NCBI RefSeq assembly: GCF_009711165.2
Contig: NZ_WMID02000002.1
Span: forward strand, 62,001 to 126,000
Direction of reading: 5' to 3'
Length of the DNA stretch: 64,000 bases
Origin: Flavobacterium sp. MC2016-06
Lineage (GTDB): Bacteria > Bacteroidota > Bacteroidia > Flavobacteriales > Flavobacteriaceae
Positions within the stretch are counted from its first letter, which is position 1. The number at the start of each line of letters is the position of its first letter. The notes below the pieces were generated by a model. The model saw only the letters and a program-made list of their open reading frames with translations, was not told the origin of the DNA and made no database searches. This document shows, piece after piece, positions 17,924 to 27,683 of the stretch. A program made the position numbers and the translations under genes.

Positions 17924-18385
17924 ATGTTTTTTTTGTTTAAGTTTTTTAAGAAAAAACCCAAAGTATATTCCAAAATTGAAAATCATATTTATGGAATTAT
18001 TACGGAACTGCTAAAAGTTAGCAGTACCGACATCAATTGTGATGAGTTGGGAGGAAAGTATTATTTAAGCAACGAAGAACAGCATTTTAAAGTTACCATT
18101 TTGGGTAATGATAATGTAATACGATTAACCAATACTCGTGATTCTGTTGCAGAGAAATACGATAAGCTTTTTGTTGAAGACGTTTTGAAAGCAGTAAAAG
18201 AAGAAAAACATCATAGAATGGAATTGGTGTACGACTCTATTACTAATAGTATAGAAAAAATGGCAGAACGCCTGCATAATACGCTTATTGAATCTAATGA
18301 ACAAAATAGCGAACTAGGAAATCAAATTGTCCGCCATCTTGAAACAACAAAACATGTAAAAAACAAGAAAGTCAATTTGAATTAA
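17924..18385 (+). CDS. Hypothetical cytoplasmic protein
   Basis: A 153-residue protein that I do not recognise. It begins with a short hydrophobic/basic stretch (FFLFKFFKKKPK) that might touch the membrane. A mixed alpha/beta middle with acidic residues follows, then a long charged helix (about 95-145, KAVKEEKHHRMELVYDSI ... MAERLHNTLIESNEQNSELGNQIV) with coiled-coil character. The start is the ATG at 17924, directly after an in-frame TTG. Its neighbours (a PPIase terminator before, convergent mevalonate gene after) give no functional clue. Confidence 0.65.
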   Translation: MFFLFKFFKKKPKVYSKIENHIYGIITELLKVSSTDINCDELGGKYYLSNEEQHFKVTILGNDNVIRLTNTRDSVAEKYDKLFVEDVLKAVKEEKHHRMELVYDSITNSIEKMAERLHNTLIESNEQNSELGNQIVRHLETTKHVKNKKVNLN

Positions 18386-18420
18386 GTCTTTTTTGTTTTT
18401 AAAATATTCAAACTGTAGAT

Positions 18421-19335
18421 TTATAAAATCATTTCATCGTACGAAAGTATAGTTTCGTAGCCTTTTGAAATAAAATACGCCGAAGGATTCTTTTTTGAAA
18501 CCGCCATTACAAAATCTCCGCCCCAAGCACCAAGACTTTTAACGACACCATCAAAATCGGGAAAAGCAATTTCTTTGATTGTTTCTAACTCTAGGATATT
18601 GCTCAATTGTATTTCGTGTTTTTCTAAATCATGAGCAAATTCTTTTAGCGTTTTAGTATTTATAACCGCTTCAGTGATTTTGTTATTGTCTGCAATACTT
18701 TTAGCTAAGTTTTGGTTTTTGTTATTGTAATAAGCATTTATAGCTGCTTTGCTATTTTGTTTCTTATTAAGGTACACAAAGAATATATTTTGAGTAAAAT
18801 CTGGATTAAAACTTACAGATTCAACTACAGGTCGATTTTCTTCTAAACGATACGTTATAGGTGTATTATTTTGTGCACATGCAATATCGTAACCACTGCC
18901 TCCAAAACTGTTTTTAAGCAGCGTAAAAGCATCAATTTTTGCCCATTGCGCAATATTATTAATTAAGGTAGAAGAAGTGCCTAATCCCCAGTTTTTAGGA
19001 AATGTAAGTTGTGTCTTAATAGTGTAACCTTTTGCGTTATTAATAAAATCTGAATTTAAAAGATAAGCTTCGTGCAGAATATTTGTTAAAGTCGTTTTTA
19101 CAGTTTCTATTTTAGTTTCGGGATTGTTTATTATTTCAGAAAAAGAAATAGTGTCATCAAACCAAATATGATTATCAAAATCATAGCTTGTCCATTTAAC
19201 TTCTTGATTTGAATCACTTTCAACTATTAAGTTTTGTCCAAATTTTGTAGGCAGTGCAAAAGCTTTGGCGCCATCTAAAACTAAATATTCTCCTGTAATT
19301 AAAAGTTTTCCGTTACTGTAAAAAGTCTTTTTCAT
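18421..19335 (-). CDS. GYDIA-family GHMP kinase (mevalonate pathway)
   Basis: A 304-residue GHMP-superfamily kinase with the diagnostic motif GGSGYDIACAQ near residue 146, which names the GYDIA family of Bacteroidota. The N-terminus FYSNGKLLITGEYLVLDGA matches the substrate-binding region of mevalonate and phosphomevalonate kinases. FPKNWGLGTSSTLI is the glycine-rich ATP loop, and LGAWGGDFVMAV the C-terminal GHMP motif. It lies 50 nt downstream of the HMG-CoA reductase gene on the same strand, so a role phosphorylating mevalonate or phosphomevalonate for isoprenoid synthesis is inferred. Which of the kinase steps it performs cannot be told from sequence. Confidence 0.87.
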   Translation of the reverse strand: MKKTFYSNGKLLITGEYLVLDGAKAFALPTKFGQNLIVESDSNQEVKWTSYDFDNHIWFDDTISFSEIINNPETKIETVKTTLTNILHEAYLLNSDFINNAKGYTIKTQLTFPKNWGLGTSSTLINNIAQWAKIDAFTLLKNSFGGSGYDIACAQNNTPITYRLEENRPVVESVSFNPDFTQNIFFVYLNKKQNSKAAINAYYNNKNQNLAKSIADNNKITEAVINTKTLKEFAHDLEKHEIQLSNILELETIKEIAFPDFDGVVKSLGAWGGDFVMAVSKKNPSAYFISKGYETILSYDEMIL

Positions 19336-19385
19336 TCTATATTTTTTAGCTCCAATACCTATCGGGAGCGGGAAAAGCGTCTAAA

Positions 19386-20699
19386 TTATTTTCGTAAATT
19401 TTCTATAAACTCAACTACAGCACTATGCGAGATTGCATTCTTCTTAAAATGAGCTTTAATTAAATGACGTTCTTCTTCGTTAGCTTCAAATTGGTTAATG
19501 ATGTTATTTAAGTGCATTTTCATGTGGCCTTCTTGAATTCCAGTTGTAGTCAGTGAGCGTAAAGCAGCAAAGTTTTGTGCTAAACCAGCAACGGCAACAA
19601 TTTCCATCAATTCTCTTGCAGAAGGCTTTTGAAGTATCTCTAAGCACAATTTTACTAGAGGATGTAATGAAGTTAAACCGCCAACAGTTCCTAAAGCAAG
19701 AGGAATTTCTAACCAAAAAGTAAATATTCCGTTTTCAATTTTAGCGTGAGATAAGCTAGAATATTGTCCATTTCTAGAAGCATAAGCATGAATTCCAGCT
19801 TCTACAGCTCTAAAATCGTTTCCTGTTGCAAGAATTACAGCGTCAACACCATTCATAATACCTTTATTATGTGTTACAGCTCTAAAAGGCTCAACTTCGG
19901 CAATTTGAACGGCTTGTACAAAACGGGTTGCAAATTCCTGCGGATTAGTAATATGCTTTTCTGTTAAGTCTTCAATTGGGCAGGAAACTTCAGCTCTTAC
20001 GACACAATTTGGTACGTAATTAGACAAAATACTCATTACAACCTGAAGTGTTTCGTTTTCTGAAAGCAAACCAGAATTTTGAGCTTCTTCTTTTAAAGTT
20101 GTGGCAAATTGTTCTAAACAAGAATTAATGAAATTAGCGCCCATGCTGTCTTTAGTTTCAAAAGTGGCATGAAGCTGGTAATAATTTTCAAGTAAATTTC
20201 TTTTGTCTTTTAATTTTATATCAAGGATTCCGCCGCCACGTTGCTGCATGTTTTTGGTAATGCTTTGCGTGTCTGAGAAAAATTTAGATTTAATCTCGTC
20301 AAAGAATGAATGCAGTTTTTCTGCATCTCCGTTGAAAATAAAATGTACCTGACCAATTTTCTCCGTATCGATTACAGTTGCTTTAAAACCGCCGCGTGCA
20401 GCCCAATATTTTGCAGATTTTGAAGCTGCAGCAACCACAGAACTCTCTTCAATAGCCATTGGGATAGTTTTGTACTTCCCGTTGATTAAAAAATTTGGAG
20501 CAACTCCAAGTGGAATATATAGGTTTGTAATTGTGTTTTCAATGAACTCATCATGCAGTTGCTGAAGCTTTTCGTCTGAATTCCAGTAATTTCCTATAAT
20601 GGTTACAGCATCTTCTGGGTTTGAAAAATATTCAGCAGCAATCCAGTTTATTTTTTCTTTTTTGGATAATTTAGAAAATCCAGCAACAGCGTTGTTCAT
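19386..20699 (-). CDS. mvaA: Hydroxymethylglutaryl-CoA reductase, class II
   Basis: A 437-residue HMG-CoA reductase. Motifs of the bacterial class II enzyme: ESSVVAAASKSAKYWAARGGF (catalytic Glu, about 83), KDSMGANFINSCLE (about 183), HNKGIMNGVDAVILATGNDFRAVEAGIHAYASRNG with the catalytic Lys and Asp (about 269-300), and GTVGGLTSLHPLVKL. Class II enzymes were first described as degradative, but in Bacteroidota with a mevalonate pathway the enzyme is expected to make mevalonate for isoprenoids. The downstream GYDIA kinase supports that. The gene is divergent from the dipeptidyl peptidase gene. Confidence 0.93.
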   Translation of the reverse strand: MNNAVAGFSKLSKKEKINWIAAEYFSNPEDAVTIIGNYWNSDEKLQQLHDEFIENTITNLYIPLGVAPNFLINGKYKTIPMAIEESSVVAAASKSAKYWAARGGFKATVIDTEKIGQVHFIFNGDAEKLHSFFDEIKSKFFSDTQSITKNMQQRGGGILDIKLKDKRNLLENYYQLHATFETKDSMGANFINSCLEQFATTLKEEAQNSGLLSENETLQVVMSILSNYVPNCVVRAEVSCPIEDLTEKHITNPQEFATRFVQAVQIAEVEPFRAVTHNKGIMNGVDAVILATGNDFRAVEAGIHAYASRNGQYSSLSHAKIENGIFTFWLEIPLALGTVGGLTSLHPLVKLCLEILQKPSARELMEIVAVAGLAQNFAALRSLTTTGIQEGHMKMHLNNIINQFEANEEERHLIKAHFKKNAISHSAVVEFIENLRK

Positions 20700-20728
20700 T
20701 CTCAGTATTTTAAATAATAATGTAGCCG

Positions 20729-20736
20729 CAAATATA
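20729..20736 (-). promoter_or_regulatory. -7 box upstream of the HMG-CoA reductase gene
   Basis: On the minus strand TATATTTG matches TAnnTTTG, about 30 nt before the start codon at 20699. No convincing TTG is found at the -33 position. Confidence 0.4.
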
Positions 20737-20881
20737 CCATTTTATGGGTTTTGTTTAAAATGTATTTGAAACATGAAAGCACGCAATCGTTATTTTTTTT
20801 AACATTTAACAGTCGAAATGTGTATTATGTTTATTTTTTTCACTAAAATTGGGCTCTTTTTTATATTTAAAATAAATTATA

Positions 20882-23053
20882 ATGAATACAAGTAAAATTA
20901 CTCTTGTTCTTTTATTTTTGGTTGCCACCGTTTTCGGACAACAAAAGATTACGGTTGAAAATATTTATAGTGGAGCTTTTCGTGCTAAAGGAATGGACGA
21001 ATTGCAATCGTTGAAAAATACAGATCAATATACTGTTTTAAATATTGATCAAGCCAGCAGAACCATGCAGATTGATTTATATGATTTTGCAACTTTAAAA
21101 AAAGTAGCTAACTTAATTGATACTAAAAATCATAAGGAACTTGAAGACGGAATTGACAGCTATACTTTTGATGCTTCTGAGAAAAAGATTTTAATTGCTT
21201 GTAATTCAAACAAAATTTTCCGTCACTCTTTTACTGCAGATTATTATTTATATGATATTGCTTCAAAATCACTGACTAAGCTTTTTGATTTTCAGGTACA
21301 AGAACCAACTTTTTCTCCAGACGGAACTAAGATTGCTTATGCTAAAGAAAACAATTTATATGTTTATGATGTAGTTTCTAAAAAATCTACCGCAATTACT
21401 ACTGATGGGAAAAAGAATGCTATTATTAATGGTATTACAGACTGGGTTTATGAAGAAGAATTTGCTTTTGTAAGAGCTTTTGATTGGAGTAAAGACAGTA
21501 AAAAACTAGCTTATATTCGTTTTGACGAAAGCGCTGTTCCTGAATTTTCAATGTCTATGTTTCATAAGGATTTGTATCCAACAATCGAAACGTTTAAATA
21601 TCCTAAAGCTGGAGAGAAAAATTCGTTAGTTTCATTACATATTTATGATGCAGCGAGTAATGCAACTAAAAAAATTGATCTAGGAAACTATAATGACTTT
21701 TATATTGCGAGATTACAATGGACAAACGACAACAATACTTTGTCTGCTCAGGTTTTAAATCGTCATCAAGATAATCTAGATTTGTTGTTTGTAGATGGTA
21801 CAACGGCTACAGCAAAAGTAGTTTTGAATGAAAAAGACAAAGCGTATGTAGATGTTACAGATAATTTGACTTTCTTAAAAGACAACAGTTTTATCTGGAC
21901 AAGCGAAAAAGACGGTTTTAATCATATTTATGTGTATGATAAAACGGGAAAACTTAAAAATCAAGTTACAAAAGGAAACTGGGAAGTTACTTCATACTAT
22001 GGTTTCGACGAAAAATCTAAAACTATTTTCTACCAATCTACGGAAAATGGTTCTATCAATAGAGCGATCTACCGAATTTCATTAGACGGAAAAAACAAAG
22101 TGGCTTTGACTAATACTATTGGAACTAACGCTGCGACTTTCAGTCCAAATTTCCAATTTTTCATTAATACTTTCTCAAGTGTTTCTCAGCCTACAACTTA
22201 TACTTTAAACGAAGCTAAAACAGGTAAACAAATTCAAGTTATTGAAGACAATAAAGCGCTGTCTGCTAAATTGACTGCTTTTAATTTACCTACAAAAGAG
22301 TTTTTTGTATTAAAAACAGCTAAAGGAAACGAATTGAATGCTTGGATTTTAAAACCAAAAGATTTTGATCCATCAAAAAAATATCCTGTTTTTATGTACC
22401 AATATTCTGGTCCAGGATCGCAGCAAGTCGCAAACTCATGGAGTAATCCTAATGATTATTGGTTCATGATGTTAACACAGCAAGGTTACATTGTAGCTTG
22501 TGTTGACGGAAGAGGAACTGGTTTTAAAGGTGCTGATTTTAAAAAAGTAACGCAATTACAATTAGGGAAATATGAAGTAGAAGACCAAATCGATGCTGCT
22601 AAAGTAATTGGTATGTATCCTTATGTTGATGCTTCAAGAATTGGAATTTGGGGATGGAGCTATGGAGGATTTATGGCATCAAACTGTATTTTTCAAGGAA
22701 ATGATGTTTTTAAAATGGCAATTGCTGTAGCTCCGGTTACAAACTGGCGTTTTTATGACAGTGTTTATACAGAAAGATACATGCAGACACCACAAGAGAA
22801 TGCAAGTGGTTATGATCAAAACTCTCCAATAAATCATGTTGATAAATTAAAAGGCAAGTTTTTATTGATACACGGTTCTGGTGATGATAATGTACATGTG
22901 CAAAACTCAATGCAGATGATGGAAGCTTTAATTCAGGCAAATAAACAATTTGATTCTCAGATATATCCAGATAAAAATCACGGTATTATAGGTGGAGCAA
23001 CAAGAATTCAGCTTTACAATAAAATGACTAACTTTATCAAACAAAATTTATAA
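20882..23053 (+). CDS. Secreted dipeptidyl peptidase IV-like S9 peptidase
   Basis: A 723-residue serine peptidase of family S9B that removes N-terminal dipeptides, usually after proline. The signal peptide ends near residue 19 (VFGQ). An eight-bladed propeller (about 40-470) carries the double-glutamate motif DWVYEEEFAF (about 191) that binds the substrate amino terminus in DPP IV. The alpha/beta hydrolase domain has the nucleophile Ser593 in GWSYGGF, Asp668/669 in GSGDDNVH and His700 in KNHGI. Two peptide transporters follow closely (the first starts 29 nt after the stop), so this operon probably digests and imports peptides. Confidence 0.93.
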   Translation: MNTSKITLVLLFLVATVFGQQKITVENIYSGAFRAKGMDELQSLKNTDQYTVLNIDQASRTMQIDLYDFATLKKVANLIDTKNHKELEDGIDSYTFDASEKKILIACNSNKIFRHSFTADYYLYDIASKSLTKLFDFQVQEPTFSPDGTKIAYAKENNLYVYDVVSKKSTAITTDGKKNAIINGITDWVYEEEFAFVRAFDWSKDSKKLAYIRFDESAVPEFSMSMFHKDLYPTIETFKYPKAGEKNSLVSLHIYDAASNATKKIDLGNYNDFYIARLQWTNDNNTLSAQVLNRHQDNLDLLFVDGTTATAKVVLNEKDKAYVDVTDNLTFLKDNSFIWTSEKDGFNHIYVYDKTGKLKNQVTKGNWEVTSYYGFDEKSKTIFYQSTENGSINRAIYRISLDGKNKVALTNTIGTNAATFSPNFQFFINTFSSVSQPTTYTLNEAKTGKQIQVIEDNKALSAKLTAFNLPTKEFFVLKTAKGNELNAWILKPKDFDPSKKYPVFMYQYSGPGSQQVANSWSNPNDYWFMMLTQQGYIVACVDGRGTGFKGADFKKVTQLQLGKYEVEDQIDAAKVIGMYPYVDASRIGIWGWSYGGFMASNCIFQGNDVFKMAIAVAPVTNWRFYDSVYTERYMQTPQENASGYDQNSPINHVDKLKGKFLLIHGSGDDNVHVQNSMQMMEALIQANKQFDSQIYPDKNHGIIGGATRIQLYNKMTNFIKQNL

Positions 23054-23082
23054 AATAACTCTAAATAACCTTAAAATAAATA

Positions 23083-24960
23083 ATGAATAATATGGGAGAA
23101 ACTCAAGTGAAATCAGGGCATCCAAAAGGACTTTGGGTATTGTTTGGAACGGAGATGTGGGAGCGGTTCAATTTTTATGGAATGCGAGCTTTATTAACTT
23201 TATTTCTTGTGAATTCATTATTGATGAAAGAAGAAGAAGCTTCATTGATTTATGGTGGTTTTCTTGGTCTTTGTTATTTAACTCCAATGTTAGGAGGATT
23301 TGTGGCAGATCGTTTTTTAGGAAACAGAAACTGTATCTTATTAGGTGGGTTATTAATGGCAATTGGACAGATGTTGTTGTTTACCAGCGGTAGTGTTTTT
23401 GATGCTAATTTGAGTTTGGCAAAAACAATAATGTACTGCGGATTAGGGACTATTGTTTTTGGTAATGGTTTCTTTAAGCCAAATATTTCTAGTATGGTTG
23501 GAAGTTTGTATCCAAAACAAGAAAAAACAAAACTAGATACAGCTTTTACTATTTTCTATATGGGTATTAATATTGGTGCTTTCTTAGGTCAGTCAATTTG
23601 TCCATTATTAGGAGATGTTGTTGATAAAGGAGGCGTTAGAGATATTCATGCTTTTAAATGGGGATTCCTAGCGGCTTCTATTGCTATGCTTTTAGGAACA
23701 ATTCTTTTTTATATTTTAAAAAATAAATATGTTGTCTCTCCAGAAGGAAGACCTTTAGGAGGTTTACCATCTAAAAATGTAGTAGCTGATTTTGAAGAGG
23801 GAGAAGCGCAAAAAGCTAACTTTTCAAATAAAGCTTTAATTGGAGCTGGAATTGCATTTATAATTTTAGGGTTGTTCTTTCATTATGTAGTAGGACAAAA
23901 TCTAATTTATACTTTAATCTATTCAAGCGGTTTGGCTTTGGCAGGATTAATTATTTCAGATTCTTCTTTGACTAAAATTGAGAGAGATAGAATTATTGTA
24001 ATTTATATTGTTTCATTTTTTATTATATTCTTTTGGGCGGCTTTTGAACAAGCTGGATCTTCATTAACTTTTATAGCAAATAATCAAACGGATAGAAACT
24101 TCTTTGGCTGGCAGATGCCTCCATCCATGGTGCAGATTTTTAACGGATTGTTTGTTGTTGTTCTTGCTGTCCCTTTTAGTGTATTGTGGGATTATTTAAG
24201 AGCAAAAAGCAAGGAACCAATATCGCCTGTAAAATTAGCGATAGGTTTAGTTATGATTACTGTAAGTTTCTTTATGATTGCTACTCAGGTTTCTTACATC
24301 GGAACTTCAGGTTTATTATTAGTAAAATGGCTTATTCTATTGTATTTCTTAAATACTTGTGCAGAGTTATGTTTGTCACCAATTGGATTATCGTTGGTAG
24401 GTAAATTATCTCCAAAACGTTTTGCTTCTTTGTTGTTCGGAGTTTTCTTTTTGTCTAATGCTTCAGGTTATGCTTTAGGAGGAACTTTAGGATCTATTTT
24501 GCCTCCTACAGGAGACAAGTATAAAGCGGCTGAAAAAGTAAATATTGATTTAGAATCAATCTTGAATAATAAAGCTGTAGCCAATGGAGCAGAATTATTT
24601 GCTTTGGCAAAATTACAAATAGCAAAAATCGATAAAGAAAAATCTAAAGAATTTAATTTAGATGTAGAAAAAAAGATTGAAAATATTGCAGAAATAAAAA
24701 GCTTAAAAGGAATAGCTGCAAAAACGAATGTGAAATTTGTAAATAATTTCACAGCAAAAGACACAACATTTACAGTAAAAGAACTTGATATAATAAAAGA
24801 AAAAAAGATTGTAACAGTTTCTTATCCAGAATTTGCTGGATTTGTAATTCACAATTTATATGAATTCTTTATGGTTTTTGTTGTTCTTACAGGTGTTGCA
24901 GCATTAGTGTTATTTGGCTTGACTCCATTCTTGAAAAAAATGATGCACGGAGTTAGATAA
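23083..24960 (+). CDS. POT-family proton-dependent peptide transporter (long form)
   Basis: A 625-residue inner-membrane oligopeptide:H+ symporter. Signatures: the proton-coupling motif EMWERFNFYGMRA in TM1 (about 25), the PTR2 motif GNGFFKPNISSMVGSLYP (about 126), and FWAAFEQAGSSLTFIA in TM7. Usual length is about 480-500. The excess is a hydrophilic, Lys/Glu-rich insertion at about residues 477-580 between the last helices, predicted outside the membrane. A second start at 23092 (MGETQ) is equally possible. It lies between the dipeptidyl peptidase and a second POT gene that starts 1 nt after its stop codon. Confidence 0.93.
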   Translation: MNNMGETQVKSGHPKGLWVLFGTEMWERFNFYGMRALLTLFLVNSLLMKEEEASLIYGGFLGLCYLTPMLGGFVADRFLGNRNCILLGGLLMAIGQMLLFTSGSVFDANLSLAKTIMYCGLGTIVFGNGFFKPNISSMVGSLYPKQEKTKLDTAFTIFYMGINIGAFLGQSICPLLGDVVDKGGVRDIHAFKWGFLAASIAMLLGTILFYILKNKYVVSPEGRPLGGLPSKNVVADFEEGEAQKANFSNKALIGAGIAFIILGLFFHYVVGQNLIYTLIYSSGLALAGLIISDSSLTKIERDRIIVIYIVSFFIIFFWAAFEQAGSSLTFIANNQTDRNFFGWQMPPSMVQIFNGLFVVVLAVPFSVLWDYLRAKSKEPISPVKLAIGLVMITVSFFMIATQVSYIGTSGLLLVKWLILLYFLNTCAELCLSPIGLSLVGKLSPKRFASLLFGVFFLSNASGYALGGTLGSILPPTGDKYKAAEKVNIDLESILNNKAVANGAELFALAKLQIAKIDKEKSKEFNLDVEKKIENIAEIKSLKGIAAKTNVKFVNNFTAKDTTFTVKELDIIKEKKIVTVSYPEFAGFVIHNLYEFFMVFVVLTGVAALVLFGLTPFLKKMMHGVR

Positions 24961-24961
24961 T

Positions 24962-26446
24962 ATGGAAAATAAAATAACATTAGAAGAAATTCAAAATTTT
25001 AAAGGCAATTATCCAAAACAATTGTGGTACTTGTTTTTTGTTGAAATGTGGGAGCGGTTTTGTTTTTATGGAATGCGCGGTGTACTTACATTTTTTATGG
25101 TGGATCAGCTTTTCTTAAAAGACGATCATGCCAATTTACAATACGGAGCCATTCAGGCTTTTGTGTATGCTTTTACTTTTATAGGAGGTATTTTTGCTGA
25201 TAAAGTATTAGGTTTTAGAAAGTCATTATTCTTTGGAGGAATAGTTATGATTTTAGGAAATCTTTTGATTGCTTTTTCTCCGCAGACAATGTTTTATTAT
25301 GGAATTGCTTTCTCCATTATTGGAACAGGTTTTTTTAAGCCAAACGTTTCTTCAATGGTTGGTGAATTGTACCATGAAAAAGATGGACGAAGAGATGCTG
25401 GTTACGGAATGTTTTATGCCGGAATTAATATAGGCGGACTTCTTGGAGGTGCATTGTGTATTTATTTAGGTAAATACTATTCTTGGCAATTATGTTTTTT
25501 GTCGGCAGCAATAGTGATGTTTTTAGGTTTGGTGACTTTTCTCTTTACTAAAAAATATTTGGGACCAATTGGAGATTCTCCTTTATTAGATTTGGAACCA
25601 AGTAAAAGAAGAATTCGTGAGATTGCAGTTTATGCTTTATCTATATTGAGCTTGCCATTTATTTTTATAATGGTAAAAAATACAGATTACACGGATTACT
25701 TCATGTACACAATTGGTATAATCGCTGTTTTGTATTTTACCTATGAATTAATCAAACTAGGAGATGTAAAGCTTCAAAAGAAGCTTTTTGCAGCCTTCAT
25801 GTTTGTATTTTTCTATCTCTTATTTAATGCGATATACGAACAGAGCGGTGGATCATTATCTCTTTTTGCAAAAGATAATTTAAGTAATAAACTTATGTTT
25901 TTTACAATCGATCCAAATGTGGTAAATAATAGTTCTAATACTTTCTTTGTAGTTGTTTTAAGTCCGATTATTGGTTTGTTGTGGATCTGGATGGGAAAAC
26001 GAAAAATTGAACCAAATACTTTGATTAAATTCGGAATTGGATTTTTATTTTTAGCAGCGTCATTTTATATCTTCTATCTTACTAAGTTTTTTGCAAATTC
26101 TGAAGGTCTGGCATCTTTAAACGTGTTTACTTTTGCATATTTAGTTACTACAATTGGTGAGCTTTGTCTAGGTCCAATTGGAATGTCTATTATTACAAAA
26201 CTTTCGCCAAAAAGATTATTTGGAATGATGATGGGATTGTGGTTCTTGGCAAGTGCATTTGGTCAGCTGGCAGCAGGTAAACTGGGTGCAGAAATATCTA
26301 GATCAAATACAGGTAATACATTGCTTTCTAAACTTCAATCGTATACAGAAGGATATTATCAATTGGCAATATATTCACTTGTAGCGGGGGTAATTTTGAT
26401 TGCTATTTCGCCAATAATCAAAAAATTAATGCAAGAAGTAAAATAG
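24962..26446 (+). CDS. POT-family proton-dependent peptide transporter (standard length)
   Basis: A 494-residue paralogue of the preceding transporter without its hydrophilic insertion. Motifs: EMWERFCFYGMRG in TM1, GTGFFKPNVSSMVGELYH, FNAIYEQSGGSLSLFA in TM7, and a second-half TTIGELCLGPIGMSIITKLSP. It follows the first POT gene with a 1-nt gap, so the two are translationally coupled in one operon with the DPP IV gene. The pair may cover peptides of different size or charge; that is inference. Confidence 0.93.
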   Translation: MENKITLEEIQNFKGNYPKQLWYLFFVEMWERFCFYGMRGVLTFFMVDQLFLKDDHANLQYGAIQAFVYAFTFIGGIFADKVLGFRKSLFFGGIVMILGNLLIAFSPQTMFYYGIAFSIIGTGFFKPNVSSMVGELYHEKDGRRDAGYGMFYAGINIGGLLGGALCIYLGKYYSWQLCFLSAAIVMFLGLVTFLFTKKYLGPIGDSPLLDLEPSKRRIREIAVYALSILSLPFIFIMVKNTDYTDYFMYTIGIIAVLYFTYELIKLGDVKLQKKLFAAFMFVFFYLLFNAIYEQSGGSLSLFAKDNLSNKLMFFTIDPNVVNNSSNTFFVVVLSPIIGLLWIWMGKRKIEPNTLIKFGIGFLFLAASFYIFYLTKFFANSEGLASLNVFTFAYLVTTIGELCLGPIGMSIITKLSPKRLFGMMMGLWFLASAFGQLAAGKLGAEISRSNTGNTLLSKLQSYTEGYYQLAIYSLVAGVILIAISPIIKKLMQEVK

Positions 26447-26453
26447 ACGACAT

Positions 26454-26481
26454 TTTGCAATTCAAATTTTGTTTAAATTTG
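26454..26481 (+). promoter_or_regulatory. Promoter of the thioredoxin-like gene
   Basis: TTG (26454-26456), 17 nt, TAAATTTG (26474-26481) fits the Bacteroidota consensus. The start codon at 26499 lies about 11 nt after the expected start site. Confidence 0.65.
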
Positions 26482-26498
26482 TAGAAAAATAAAACAAC

Positions 26499-26966
26499 AT
26501 GAAAAAAATATATTTAATAGCGTTCTTTTTAATTGGAGCATTTGCAAGTCAAGCTCAAGAATTAAAATGGTATACAGATGTAAAAGAAGCCATTACAGTA
26601 AGTAATAAAGAGCAAAAACCTATGTTGATGTTTTTTACTGGAAGTGATTGGTGTGGATGGTGTATTCGTTTGCAGAATGAAGTTTTAAAAACTGCCGAAT
26701 TTAAAAAATGGGCAACAGATAATGTTGTTTTAGTTGAGTTAGACTATCCTAGAAGCGCTCCTCAAACGCCTGAATTGAAAAGTCAGAATAACGAGTTACA
26801 GCAAGCATTTGCGATTCAAGGATTTCCAACGGTTTTCTTTACAAGTGCAGAATCTAAAGATGGTAAAATAAATTTTAAAGGTCTTGGTAAAACTGGCTAC
26901 GTTGCTGGTGGTCCTACAGCTTGGCTGTCGGTTGCCGAAGGAATTGTTCATCCTAAGAAATCTTAA
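26499..26966 (+). CDS. Periplasmic thioredoxin-fold protein with CGWC active site
   Basis: A 155-residue exported thioredoxin-family protein. It has a signal peptide (about 1-19, ending SQAQ), then LKWYTDVKEAITVSNKEQKPMLM and the redox motif DWCGWC (about 51-56). FPTVFF contains the cis-proline (about 110). The N-terminal WYTDVKEAI pattern is like thioredoxin_7/DUF255-type disulfide reductases that act on periplasmic proteins. It has its own promoter and terminator, so it is a single-gene unit. Two related genes lacking the CxxC follow. It may be a disulfide reductase or isomerase; the partner is unknown. Confidence 0.87.
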   Translation: MKKIYLIAFFLIGAFASQAQELKWYTDVKEAITVSNKEQKPMLMFFTGSDWCGWCIRLQNEVLKTAEFKKWATDNVVLVELDYPRSAPQTPELKSQNNELQQAFAIQGFPTVFFTSAESKDGKINFKGLGKTGYVAGGPTAWLSVAEGIVHPKKS

Positions 26967-26997
26967 ATGTAAAATAGAATTCTATTATATTTATTTT

Positions 26998-27031
26998 AAA
27001 AGCTCCTTACAATTTGTAAGGAGCTTTTTTT
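26998..27031 (+). terminator. Intrinsic terminator after the thioredoxin-like gene
   Basis: A 12-bp stem AAAGCTCCTTAC/GTAAGGAGCTTT with a 5-nt loop is followed by Ts. Confidence 0.88.
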
Positions 27032-27133
27032 GTTTAGTAAGATTTTATCTTCAATTATATTTAAAGTAATTGTTATTTTAATATTTTATTTATAATAAAA
27101 AAACATATAATGTATTTTTTGTGTCAATAAAAA

Positions 27134-27163
27134 TTGGAAAATTAAAATATTATGTTAATTTCG
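27134..27163 (+). promoter_or_regulatory. Promoter of the first CxxC-less paralogue
   Basis: TTG (27134-27136), 19 nt, TAATTTCG (27156-27163). Spacing and the sequence just before the -7 box (ATATTATGT) are the same as in the next paralogue's promoter, so both were duplicated with the gene. Confidence 0.6.
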
Positions 27164-27194
27164 TCATACTATACTAACCAATAACCAATATAAT

Positions 27195-27647
27195 ATGACC
27201 AAAAAATTACTTATCCTACTATTTTTTTTAGGTTCATTTTTTACTGAGGCACAAAATCTGGCTTGGAGAACCAATATGACAGATGCTATAGCAATCAGTA
27301 ATGAAGAAAATAAACCAATGTTAATCCTTTTCACTGCCTCAGGTGTATCAGAAAATCTTCAAAATGAAGTATTTAAAACCCCAGATTTTGCTGTTTGGTC
27401 GAGAGACAACGTAATCTTAGTAAAATTAGATTTGTCTGACTCATCTGCTTCTGATGGAGATAAAGAGCAGAATCTTAAATTAAAAAATGCTTTTGGTGTT
27501 GAAGATCTGCCAGAGGTATGTTATGCAATTGCTTCTATTAGAAAAAACAAAACAACTTTTAGTGCTCTAGGTAAGCTCGCTTATAGACCTGGTGGCGCAA
27601 AAGCATGGATTGCAGAAGCTAACGCTATTTTGCATCCTAGCGAGTAA
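27195..27647 (+). CDS. Exported thioredoxin-like protein lacking the CxxC (paralogue 1)
   Basis: A 150-residue protein with a signal peptide (about 1-19, ending TEAQ) and the same layout as the gene at 26499: NLAWRTNMTDAIAISNEENKPMLILF, then TASGVSENLQNEVF where the CGWC should be, and DLPEVCY where the cis-proline loop lies. Both active-site cysteines are gone. The only cysteine I see is directly after the cis-proline loop (PEVC). It therefore cannot run classic dithiol chemistry. It may bind substrate without redox activity or use the single cysteine. It has its own promoter and terminator; see the near-identical layout of the next gene. Confidence 0.78.
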   Translation: MTKKLLILLFFLGSFFTEAQNLAWRTNMTDAIAISNEENKPMLILFTASGVSENLQNEVFKTPDFAVWSRDNVILVKLDLSDSSASDGDKEQNLKLKNAFGVEDLPEVCYAIASIRKNKTTFSALGKLAYRPGGAKAWIAEANAILHPSE

Positions 27648-27683
27648 TAAATTTAAATTAAGTTTCTTAGTTTAATTTGTAGG

